Source of the DNA: Diploptera punctata | Taxonomy: Eukaryota; Arthropoda; Insecta; Blattodea; Blaberidae | Assembly: GCA_030220185.1 (NCBI GenBank) | Contig: JASPKZ010003845.1 | Span: 1,187,501-1,251,500, forward strand | DNA length: 64,000 bases | Direction of reading: 5' to 3' | In this document: positions 1 through 11,100 of the stretch, one piece after another | How the letters are laid out: every line of letters begins with the position of its first letter | Numbering within the stretch: position 1 is the stretch's first letter | Position numbers and translations under genes: made by a program | Notes under the pieces: generated by a model | What the model was told of the DNA's origin: nothing | The model's input: the letters and a program-made list of their open reading frames with translations, nothing else | Databases searched by the model: none

Positions 1-668
1 GAAATACATTATTTAGGCTAATGGAAATAGACAGCTAATGACAGATGAGGGGAAGTTCTGAGGAGGTGGCTGAATTCAAATACCTAGGAACAAATAATCA
101 CAAATAGGAATGAGATGCACAAAGAAATTAAACATAGGCTCAATTCAGGAAATTCGTGCTATTATACATTACAGAGACTCTTGACTTCCCAACTCCTTTC
201 GAAAAACGTAAAAATGAAAATATATAAAACTATTATTCTACCAATTATATTATACGGATGCGAAACATGGACTCTTACTTTAAGGGAGGAAAGGAAGTTA
301 CGAGTATTTGAGAATTTGGACCTAAAAGAGATGAACAGACAGCTGAATGGAGAAGACTACATAACATTGAACTACTGTACATGATCTTTATCGGAAGCCA
401 GATATAATAAGAACAGTTAAGTCTCGTAGACTGCGATGGGCAGGACATGTGGCACGAATGGGGAATGAAAGACGTGCATGGAATCTTCTTGTAGGAAATC
501 CAGAGTGAAAACGCCCAGTTGGTAGAACAAGAATGAGGTGGGAGAATAACATTAACTATGATTTGAAGGAAGTAGATTTTACAGAGAATGATTGGAAAAC
601 ATTAGCTCAGGATAGGAATATATGGAGAGCTTATGTCCGCACAGCCATGAACCTACGGGTTCGGTAGT
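1..668 (+). mobile_element. LINE family 1, 3' end fragment (RTE-like, clade uncertain)
   Basis: Encodes the C-terminal half of a non-LTR reverse transcriptase: the EIKHRLNSGNSCYYTLQRLL block, ILYGCETWTLTLREERKLRVFEN, RRLRWAGHVARMGNER and the terminal W..YVR..MNLRVR stop. Frames shift at about 300-330, so it is dead. The 3' end is followed by GTAA tetranucleotide repeats (680-692), typical of tailless LINEs of this kind. It is cut by the window edge. Confidence 0.85.
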
Positions 669-839
669 GCCAGTGAGTAAGTAAGTAATAAATATATTTT
701 ACATGTAATATTTTATTTGTGATGTTTATACTTCCATAATAATTATGAAGTCATATTTAGCTTCTCTTCTAAGAGGGAATTCTTAAATTTTAGAGTGTAA
801 ATTTTACGGATGGTGGAGGACTGTAAAGAAAGAATATAG

Positions 840-1055
840 GGCCTATGCAAGTGAGACACCTATGAGGGCGATATCAAAGCCAGATGACAAGAGGTCTGAT
901 GGAAAACCAATGGTTAGATGTTTGGATGGAGTTGTTGAAGATGTGAAGAAACTTGGCATTATCAACTGGTGGAAAATCACCCCTGATTGAGAGAGATAGA
1001 GATCTTTGGTACGAGCAGACGAAACTGAACTGGGACTGATGTCCTGACGATGATA
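840..1055 (+). mobile_element. Fragment of another LINE tail
   Basis: A short reading (GKPMVRCLDGVVEDVKKLGI, then W..ER..DLWYEQ) matches the GRPxxRWxDGVxxDLxxLxxxxW..DRxxW pattern at the C-terminus of many insect LINEs. It is degraded and clade assignment is not possible. Confidence 0.45.
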
Positions 1056-1076
1056 ATAACAGGGCTACAAAGACCT

Positions 1077-1800
1077 GCGCCGTAGCCGAGCGGTTTGAGG
1101 AACCATGGCCTTGATGAAAAGCTACAGGAGTTGCGCTGAATGGAGCCCCCATAAGGGAAGAAATTTTATCACGGAATATAAGACTGGTACCCGCCCAGAA
1201 TCGTGAGGAATTTGGATAACTAGAAATAAATCGGCTCCAGGTTAAGAAAAACCTCTATAACGACTGGAGGACACGATCACATGTCGCCTGTCTACTGGTT
1301 GGATTACTTCTTTTAACACATGAGGATGTGAAAAGCATGTCAATAAAAAAGTAGTTCCAATAATTACATGAAGACCATGAAAGCCTGTAGCCAAGCAGTA
1401 TTGTGATAACTTTTTTATTTGACTGAATATTATTAATATTTATGGGATTTATATTTTTTATTTCTTCTTTAGTAAGATTGGAATTTATTGTACTTTCACT
1501 TTATCTTATTTTATACATTTACTGATGATAGCAGGGGCGATTGTCCATGCGACTTCAATTAATTGTCCTTCAAGCATAGGATTAATTTTAAGAACACTTA
1601 TTATCAGTATTTATTAAAGGCTTAATTTAACAAAAGGATTACGATGAGGAATAATTCTATTCATTATTTCAGAAGTATTTTTCTTTCTATTTTTTGAGCC
1701 TTCTTTCATAGAAGTGTATCCCCCACTATTGGCAATGGGTAGGCCAGTAGCTGGTAGGCCAAGCACCTTCTAAGTCTGAGCCATGGAATGAATGAGAAGA
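1077..1800 (+). mobile_element. SINE family A, old copy split by mitochondrial insertion
   Basis: The head has box A-like GTAGCCGAGCGG and the body matches the young copies at 10941 and 17565 (GGGAAGAAATTTT, CGTGAGGAATT, CGGCTCCAGGTT). The match breaks at about 1333 and resumes at about 1738 with the tail GGCCAGTAGCTGGTAGGCC. The intervening 0.4 kb is mitochondrial. Confidence 0.75.
1333..1722. pseudogene. NUMT: rearranged COX3, ND4L and probable ND6 pieces
   Basis: The minus strand at 1333-1393 reads [20 protein letters not shown] (COX3). The plus strand at 1424-1522 is open only with TGA as Trp and AGA as Ser, and contains LVSLEFIVLSLYLILYIY (ND4L). The segment at about 1565-1635 resembles ND6 (MGLILSTLIIS). 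The plus strand at 1637-1720 reads TKGLRWGMILFIISEVFFF and, after a one-base shift, FWAFFHSSVSPTI (COX3). Gene orders and strands do not match a single mitochondrial stretch, so this is a mosaic. ND6 is the least certain piece. Confidence 0.82.
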
Positions 1801-2154
1801 CTGTAAAATATTTTAAATTGGGGAACCAGAGGTCAGAAATGGGGGTTTCAGATACCAGGAGATCTAGAACTTAGAGAGTTGGTCGATTAAACGACAAAGA
1901 AAAAACACTTCTTACATCAAACTTTAATCCCCTCATTGCCATCGTAGTCGTGAACATCGCATTAATTAGAGCTGTGATTATAGGATAATCTTTCAAGTTC
2001 CGTAAGCTTCTAATATCTAGTTTCACTATAAGATGGCGTACGCATCTACTACAGATGTTCTGAAGGCTGCGACTATTTAGCTCAGTGCCAGGTATGAAAT
2101 ATCGTCCGTTCGGAAAGTGAGATTCAATGTTCAGACATGCCGATCTTTTATTCA

Positions 2155-2345
2155 TGTCCGTCGCCGTGGCGTAGTCGGTAGAGTCCCTACCTTCCACTCC
2201 GGCGACCCGGGTTCGATTTCCGGCGGGGTAGGGGATTTTTAATCTCCACCTTGGGTCTGGGTATGTGTCTTTTACTTGTGTCTATGTCTGAGAATAACAG
2301 AAAGTTATCAAAAAGGTAAAACAAGAAGGAAAACAGTGTAAACGA
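2155..2345 (+). mobile_element. SINE family B, copy 1
   Basis: A tRNA-like head with GGCGTAGTCGGTAGAGTC (box A region) and GGGTTCGATTTCC (box B), followed by a body ending AGGTAAAACAAGAAGGAAAACAG. Confidence 0.75.
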
Positions 2346-2355
2346 AAAGAGGAAA

Positions 2356-2520
2356 GTCCGTCGCCGTGGCGTAGTCGGTAGAGTCCCTACCTTCCACTCC
2401 GGCGACCCGCGGGGTAGGTGTGTGTGTGTGTTGTCCATATGTCTATATGTGAGAATAACCGAAAGTTCACAAAAAAAAGGTAAAACAAGAAGGAAAACAG
2501 TGTTTAACAAAAAAAAAAAA
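2356..2520 (+). mobile_element. SINE family B, copy 2 (box B deleted)
   Basis: Head-to-tail with copy 1 and with the same start (GTCCGTCGCCGTGGCG), but the box B segment is missing and the tail is poly(A). Confidence 0.72.
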
Positions 2521-2609
2521 AAAAACTTTATTGTAGTGGTCAGCATTTCAGGCTAAGCAAGTGGACTCTAGTTTCATTCACAGTCTAGAATATGATTTTT
2601 CATGTGAAA

Positions 2610-2853
2610 GATAGTTGTTTACTTGTCTTTTTTTCTCCTTCTTCGTTTACACTGTTTTTCCTTCTTGTTTTACCTTATTGTTATTACGTTTTTATTAACT
2701 TTTTTAATTTTATTTTCACATATATACACAAGGACAGGACACACACCCAGATCCAAGGTGGAGATTTTAAAATCCCCTACCCCTGCGGGAATCGAACCCT
2801 GGTCGCCGGAGTGGAAGGTAGGGACTCTACCGACTACGCCACGGCGACGGACA
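2610..2853 (-). mobile_element. SINE family B, copy 3, inverted
   Basis: The reverse complement of copies 1 and 2, with an intact box B (ATCGAACCCTGG on the plus strand). Open frames on the plus strand here are shadows of the SINE. Confidence 0.72.
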
Positions 2854-3221
2854 TATTAGTATCTGAGTATTTTGTGATTTCTTTGTGTGTGGGTGATATT
2901 TATTTGCGTAAAAAACAAAACAAAAATAAAGAACCGTTAAAACTTTGCCACAATATTAAGTCATTCCGCTCTCCAAGTCTGCTAATAATAATTATATTAG
3001 GAAACTCATTTCTACTGATTCCATTTATTTTCGACAAAAATAGTTTTTTTTAGAAAATATATGAGTAATCTTAAATATTCTCCTCTCTTTTCCTAATACA
3101 CGTTAATATCTGTGTCACATTTTCCAGATAAGCATACATATATGTCTACACCATCAATACTTCTAAAATTCGTTGTAAAACACCGTTCAGTTTACGCAAT
3201 ATAATGTTTAAAATATTAAAA

Positions 3222-3495
3222 TAGGTACCTGATATAGCAGTCGTCCTCAACTAAATTAAAGTTCTGTTCAAGAAAATTCGTCAAGTGATTAAAACTATGA
3301 AGATCTTTCACAATCATGTTCCATCTTCTGCATTCTATTTGGTACTGTATACATCGACTTCAGTACCAAATAGAATGCAGAAGATGGAACATGAAACTGA
3401 AAGGCCTTTATAGTTTTAATCACTTGACTAAGTTTCTTAAACAGAAATTTAATTTAGTTGAGGACAACTGCTATATCGGGTGCCTATTTTAATAT
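3222..3495. repeat. Foldback repeat, Penelope-related
   Basis: Long imperfect inverted repeat: the arm starting GGTACCTGATATAGCAGTCG pairs with the arm ending GCTATATCGGGTGCC. The arms include AGAAGATGGAACATG near the centre and GTCCTCAACTAAATT near the ends. The same arrangement recurs at 15105 and 25935. Confidence 0.65.
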
Positions 3496-3691
3496 TTTAA
3501 CATTATATGTCTATTCTAACTAAGAGAAAAATTCAGATCTAATATGTGTAGGCCTCTATACTCCATATCTTCCTCATGTGGATAAGGATTATCTCCTAGC
3601 GAGTGTTTCTTGACTAAGCTAATTTCAGTTACACTTTATTTTCCTATAAATGTCAGTTATTCACATGTGTCAATTATTGACACATACTTAC

Positions 3692-3857
3692 TGTGTCTAC
3701 TCCAACTAAGAGAAGATCCAGGGCTAATACTGCTGCGATTTTGGGGTTCTTTGTTTTGAGGATTATTTTCTCTACCAGAGATCTGTCTTCCATCGTCCTT
3801 TCCTGTCCTTCCCTCTGCATTCGGTCCGTCGCCTCAGAGATGTATTTCATACATAAT
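3692..3857 (-). CDS. P450 exon E6 (start of I-helix)
   Basis: One base completing Glu, then 55 codons (166 nt). Acceptor TTTATGCTGCAG, donor GTAAGT directly after GTA GAC ACA. It encodes LCMKYISEATDRMQ.. DRSLVEKIILKTKNPKIAAV LALDLLLVGVDT. The last residues correspond to the AGVDT(T) oxygen-activation motif of the I-helix, with Val in place of the usual Ala before Gly. The exon ends in phase 0. A copy of the 0.75 kb flip-flop repeat begins about 30 bases upstream of the acceptor, so the element sits where a branch point would be expected. The next exon is outside the window. Confidence 0.95.
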
Positions 3858-4720
3858 CTGCAGCATAAATGAGATAATTTAACAGATACATTTAACTCAT
3901 GCCCCAAATGGGAGACAATGACCAATCACATTTCAATGAATTTTGATTTACAACCAATCACAGTCGTTTTTCACCTGAATTTTATAAATTTAATTTTATC
4001 ACATTAAAATCAAGCTCCTCCTTTTTAACATTCTGAATAGGTCAGACCAATAGTTTGCAGTGTCTGACTCTCTAAGAAATATGTTGAACATAACAATTTA
4101 TATATTAAGATGTAAGAATTCTACAATACATGTGGCTACCAGCTTGTATATATAGTGCACGAATGTATTCAGATAGTGCTTGCGGGAGATAATATAAAAA
4201 TTGATTATACCACAAAAAAAAAAGAAACCACTGTTTGCACTTTCTAAACGTATTATTTCCTAGGAATTCAATTTCCAGAAAGATATAATTGACATATTTA
4301 CATCAAAGAACATTAGAAATTAATTAATAACTATAATGTTGGTTCATTTTTTTCTCCACTAGGATGCATTCTTACAATATTGCGATCCTTTGGCAATAAA
4401 TAATATGATCTGGTTGCAGTGATGAACAAGTCAAACGTAACAAACGTTTCTCATTTGTTTTCAAACATCGCCGTTTGCATTAAAGGTATAAATATTTTAA
4501 ATAAATATATTTAAATAATGATTTGTGAGTAAACAGCTTAATTTTATTCGTTAAATAGGCCTAATAAATGCCACTCTTCATTTCCAAATTCTCTAGATAA
4601 ATTCACTCCTCACTTCGTGAGTCGTGAATTTATCGATAATTTGGAAATCACTCGTGGCATTACTTATGATAAAAACGTTCTTAAAGACAACCAGGTACCG
4701 AGCAACATAAACGGGAATAC

Positions 4721-4800
<80 letters not shown>

Positions 4801-5131
4801 GGGCCTATATTAAGGATTTTCTCTACATTACAGTAGTTATTGTTCAGCCCAAATGTATTTTGCTCCGCCACAGGTTTCTATCCTCGGCTTCTTCTTTAAG
4901 GTCTCTGCTGATCATGTTTCTTCTCAGCTTCATCCATCCACTGTTCCCTGAATTCCCCCCTCCTCCTCCTGCCTTCAGGATTCCAATCCAGAATCATTCT
5001 TGGGATTTTATTGTTCTCCAACCTCTTCACATGTCCATACAATTTCAATCTTTCTTCTTTTATTACTTCTATAATATTATGTCTAACATTCATTATTTCT
5101 CTAATTTTCGGACTTCGAATTTTCTCTTTTC

Positions 5132-5179
<48 letters not shown>

Positions 5180-8100
5180 TTGTATGGCTGGCTATACAAT
5201 AGCAGATCGGAAACGAAATTAAGATATCTGAAGAGAACTAATTAAGTTATCTATCCTATTCCGACCTTTATAGACTAATATTGAGAAACGTCATTTAAAC
5301 AGCAATGTTGCCGATGTGTAAATCATCAAATTCCTTTAAATTCTCAACAAGTTTTTATGTATCTGAGAGTACACTAAATTATTTTTAGACATACATGAAT
5401 AAAAATAGTTCATCATAATTCGGTTCTAATATTGATGATATTGCTGGTGATGATGATAATAATAATAATTATTATTATTAATATTATTATTATTATTTAA
5501 TTGTATTTATTTATTTATTTATTTATATACAGATTTTCATTGTTTATACATCTTCCTGTGCCTGAATTGTTATTTTCCTTCTCCACTTGTCTCTATCCAT
5601 CCACTCTATGTCCTCCAGTCCTCTTGTTCTCATTCCAGTTATTATTTCTTGCATCCAAGAGTTTAATAATAATAATAATAATTTACTATAATAATAATTA
5701 ATAATAATACTATAATAATAATGTATCTGGATTGAGTCATGGTATTCAACTATCAGGGTTGAAAATCGTACGTTCAAATATAATAGTTTACTTACTCTCT
5801 GAAAACATCCAAAGCTCCGATATACTTTTTCCACGTGGGAGTACTCCATACTCTCCAGAACGGTACCCTGAGTTCGACTTCTGCAACATTTACGAAGAAG
5901 GTGTGTATTGACTGTATTATCCGGCGAGTTTCAGAATCTTGACTTATGTCATTACGGAGACATCCCAGTCTTGTGTCCAGGGCTACTCGCCCTATAGCTG
6001 CAACACAAAAGTAGTCCCTCGTTTTAAAAAATCAAAACCTCAACCTCGACTATAAGTTTTATAACTAACGGGTTGCTGTGAATGTGGGCGCTTTTCTACT
6101 CATAGTCTTCACTTATTTCCATTCAACTTATGTTCCAACCCAGTCCTCTTTTTCTCATTCTTCTCAGCTCATTTTTTTCCACTTAGATAGTGTTTTTTTT
6201 TTCTCTTTGGACTGCCAGAACGTTCCTCTTTGAAGATCTTATTCGGCATTTATCATTCCCCATTCTCATCACATGTCCCAACCATTTTAAAGATCATTAT
6301 TCAATTCGTTCAATGATTGTTTCCTCTACGTTCATTTTTTCCTGATATGAGATATTGTCTATTTTCTATCATCCTGAACTTCTCCTCAAATATTATATTT
6401 CCAGTGCCACGATTCTCTTACAGTTACTATAATTATGTAAATGGACATTCGAGAATTGTTTCCTCTAGATTTATTATTTCTTGACATGAGATTTTATCCA
6501 TTTTCAATAATCCTGAACTTCTCCTCAAACAATCAAATTTTAGTGTCAAGATTTTCTTTTTTACCAATGCTACCGTTGGCTTTATGACATTTCAGGTATT
6601 CTCTTCTGGCATTGGCGGAATTGTTATCCATTTCTTAAGTTGAGGCGCCTGGAATGCTGAGTTACGTTAATCTGATGGTATGATGAATGATAATGAAGCG
6701 CCAGTAGAGTCCTTAATCTAAATGCAGACCATGGGAAACCACGAGAATAATTTCCTATAAGAAACCACCCTGTGGTCTAATTGTAGTCTTATAATTTTAT
6801 TATATGGAAATTGACTCTTTGTGACTAAGTTGTGGATTATCGAAAATGGACAAAATCCTATGTCAGTAAATAAAATAGGTCCCTGTTATAAGGATGCAAA
6901 TATTCAATCGTCGAACAATTGAACAAAGATGTTACGATGATTCGAATATGTAATAAGAAAGAGTAATAATAAATGGCAGACGAAAATCTTATATTGGCAA
7001 AATCCCGGCAGTGCAAAGAGAGGAAGACCAAGATGTAAGTGGAAGAAAAGTATGCTGAAAGGAATGAGAAACGGAGGACTGAATTTGGAAGATGCGTAGG
7101 ATGGAAATAAATGGCAACAAGGTGTGTAAAAGTCTCATAGCCATCTAAACTCTTATCTATCTAATCAATTGATCTGTGTTTACTACATGAAAATCCATAT
7201 TCTTTGTTTGCTAAATAAAACAATAAAAGTTTCATTGATTTTCATAAATATTTATGTTAATTAATATTCATGACAGCTGTTTCTAAACTCTGTATCTTCT
7301 TCAGATGTATGCCACAAATACAAATACATTTTCTTATTTGTATAAATATTTATGAAAATCAATAAAACTTTGATAGTCCTATCTTTCTGTCTATCTATAA
7401 TTATAAAAAATGAAAATGGATGAATATCAACTACAGAACAGTAAGAATCACAAGTATAAAGAGTAGATTGTTTGAGACTGTATAGTTTGAGACTCGTATT
7501 TGGGATATTCCCGGTTCAAACCCCTGCCCCGATCAACCTAAGTCTTGAGCCAACTTGCTTGGTTCTATTTTTGTTTACTTTTTCTGTAACCTGAATAAAA
7601 ACCGTTTTTATTTATTCTATGGCATAGCTTGCGTATTCTAAATTGGCTGGTCCGTGACCTCATTTTTGTACTTGTAGAAACAAGAGGCGATTTGGTACTG
7701 CTAGCCTAAGTGTCTTAAACATATTGACTCATCTCTTATTACTGAAGAGGCATTTCAAATGTGAATTTGTAGTTATAAGTTATTGTGTTAAGCTAAACTT
7801 ATAACTGACTAAAAAAAAATTATCGCGTGTAACATAGGACATGAATATCTCTACACTGATAACAAACAGCAGAGATACATTTTATTTTAGGTCTATACCA
7901 GGAGTTGAAATGTAGAGCTGAGAGATAGCGCTTAGGCTATAAGACGACAAATAAGTAACGGTCCCCAATCGCCAGTTAACATTGCGCGAAGTATACATTT
8001 GGGAGATTCTTTACAACCTGTGACGCAATTGTTTTTTCTAAGTTCCAACCATACATGATGTGCTAGCCCCAACAGACGCTGTTTACACTACGGAATCACG

Positions 8101-11100
8101 GGATGCAGCCAACATATACACGAGATTTAACGAATCTAAAAGCTAACCTAACGTAATTTAAGTACTCTAACTTGTTAAATACCAACCTAAAGCAATATAA
8201 GCACTCTAATCTGTGAAAGAATACAACGCCCAAAAATATATAGTAAGTTCTGAAATTCTGAAGTATATGTGTATAGTTATTTAGTACATACTCTATGTTG
8301 GCTACACCGAAACAGTTTTGTTGTTGTATAGAATATTCGTTAAAATCGATACGGCTGCCACTTCTTCATGCTACGTATGTAGTTAAATAATATCTTTCGC
8401 GGGAGCTTTGAAGACGAGATACATATATTAGGAAAATGTGATGATTTAGAATATTGGAGACGTCAGCTATTACCGGAAATATTTCTAAATTCAAATCGTG
8501 GAAGATTGGCATGCTACGAGTTAGTGGTAAACCCAGAAAATTGGATAAACTTGGGTAGATTTCTGGACAAAACGCGGAAAATAAGAACAACACTTATTCA
8601 GGAATGAATAAATATGTTAACAAATTGCAATATAATTAATTCTTAATAATTCTACATAACTAAGTTAATGCATACTGTTAACATTAATAATGGTTTTAAT
8701 AATTTAAGTAAAATATTGGTCTTGTAAACCGAAAATAAGGTAATCTTTTAAAACTTCAAAGAGGAAATATATCTCTTCATAAGTATTGATATCTAATTGT
8801 AATATTATTGTTTTTTTTCTTTTTTTTTTTTTTTAATCAACATATCTACTAACGGACCGTCAACAACACGTACGGCTTACTCCCGTGCGATCCATATTTG
8901 TAAATAACATTGTATGTATCTTGCTTTTCGTTTAATAAAGTCCTTATGTATGTAAAATAAATAATATCTTAGAAAAATATATTCAAATAATCGTTAGAAA
9001 AAATGTAAAATTCATTGTAAATGGTAGGAAATAATTTGAAAAATGAAACTCTAAGAATAAAATTTGACAGGAGTTTATGACGGAATTAAAAAAGTCGCGC
9101 CACAGGTTGCAAATATTAGCCTACACTTGTGTTTGTTTGTCTATTTATTTATTTATTCCATTTCCTTATTTTGGAATTTGAATTGGGATATATCACAATT
9201 GAAGTATTATTGATTGCATTCAAAAGTTTATATGTACCTTTATGTGTCTTATGACTCTCGGCCATTACAGGGACATGACCTGTGATGAAAACTATGGATC
9301 AAACACACACTTATTGTGAACATCACATACTCCCGCGTCGTAGTCGAATGGTTTAAGACATGATGCCTTGGCGCTGATTCGAGTCCCCAGGGGGAAGCTA
9401 TTTTCTCGTGAATTTCGGCCGATATGGAACTGGTGCCCACCCAGCATCGTGAAGAATTTAGGTAGCTGCAATAAGTAGCGGGTCCAGGTTCAAAAACTCA
9501 GCTATAACAGCTTGGGGGCCGACATACTGAAGACATATTATTCCTGTTCTGGCTTAACAATCTTCCACTTCTGTAGATTTGAGAAGTTATCTTTTTATCA
9601 CAACATTGACATTAGATAACACTCTACTAACAATCACTCTTCATATCACTTCATATTATTCTACTTCTTTCACAGTAGCCTCTGCCCGCTCCTGGAATTT
9701 CCTTCCTCAAGATATCAGGGGTTGCCACACACTTGGTACTTTTAAGTCACGCTTATACTCTCGCCTGTTGTTAAATAATTGTTTTTTCTCGAGAGTTAAA
9801 TTTATTCTATATCATTAATAGTTTTTTCTCATTTTTGTATTTTGTATATTTTATATTTCATTCGTTAAATCTATATTGAATCAAAATATTTTGTAAATTA
9901 TAATTATATTGTAGTCATACTATGTAATATCTATTTTTATTGTACTTCGATGTAAGAATCGTTTATGTATTTTTTTAACCTGTTGAGTGGTAGAGAATGA
10001 CTTAAGGCCTTAACTCTGCTAGGTGAAATAAAAGTAAAATAAATAAATGACATCTGGATTTCAGGCCAGTAGCCAGCTGGTAGACCAGGGATCCTCCAGG
10101 CTTATCGCGCCATGAAGTTTTTTTTTACATTGAATTATCTTAATGTGACTAAGAGTACATTTTTCTTCTTTTTCAGGTGAGTGTCTGTATGGTGTACTTC
10201 AGTTTTGTAATTCAGCAAAATGAAAGTGAGTACTGAATTTGTTTCTCCTGAAGATCTTAAAACCTATGTATATGAATAGAAAACGTAGTGTTCCGCTATA
10301 TGAAGGCTAAAAAACTATTTTTTTGCACGATAGTGCGTTCTGTCGTACTTGTATGAATGGCGGCCGTGATCGAAAGTTCAATTTCCTAAATTTCGGGCGG
10401 GAAGTAAAACCATTGCCCTTATGTATAGGCTACTACGTACAAAGTATATACAAAAACGTAGTGTTAATACTTACATTCCGTATACGAAACAAATAACTGC
10501 ATTTTAAATGAACTGAACTTTATTTGAAACAATATAAAACAAAATCATACTTGCCACCATTTTATCCTGATTGGTGCCACGGCCTACAGTACTCTCAACT
10601 AAATTATTTTCGGCAATTAACGGTCCCTTTTACATTGGCCAGACTGCTATCGTCAGTCAGTTGTTTATAATGAATGCAAATATTTCCAACAAAGATGTTA
10701 TTATTTTACTATTATTTATTATTTTGAAAACATCATCGTGCAAAAAATAATGTACAATACACGTTTCTGAAGTGTTTTACAGAATCTCGGATATTAAAAA
10801 CCGAGCGATAGCGAGGTTCTTATCCCCTCAATTCTGTAACAATCCCTTCCCAACTGGAGCCGTAATAAATTTTATAATCATCTATACTATGGGAACATTT
10901 TATACCTATCCATTGTAATATACTATTGTTGTTATCGTAAGTTCCGCGCCGTAGCCGAGCGGTTAAGGTAGGAAGCCTTGGCGCAGAGCTACGGGACTTG
11001 CGCTGGTTCGAGTCTCCATGGGGGAAGAAATTTTCTCATGGTATTTCGGCCAGTATGGGACCGGTGCCCACCCAGCATCGTGAGGCAATTGGGTAGCTAC

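Noticed and set aside
2592..3053. 153-codon plus-strand frame
   Set aside because: Runs antisense through SINE family B copy 3 and then through AT-rich DNA.
4593..5222. Long open frames across ATT/AAT arrays (also at 23395, 37994, 61009)
   Set aside because: Poly-Ile or poly-Asn frames are products of microsatellites, not genes.
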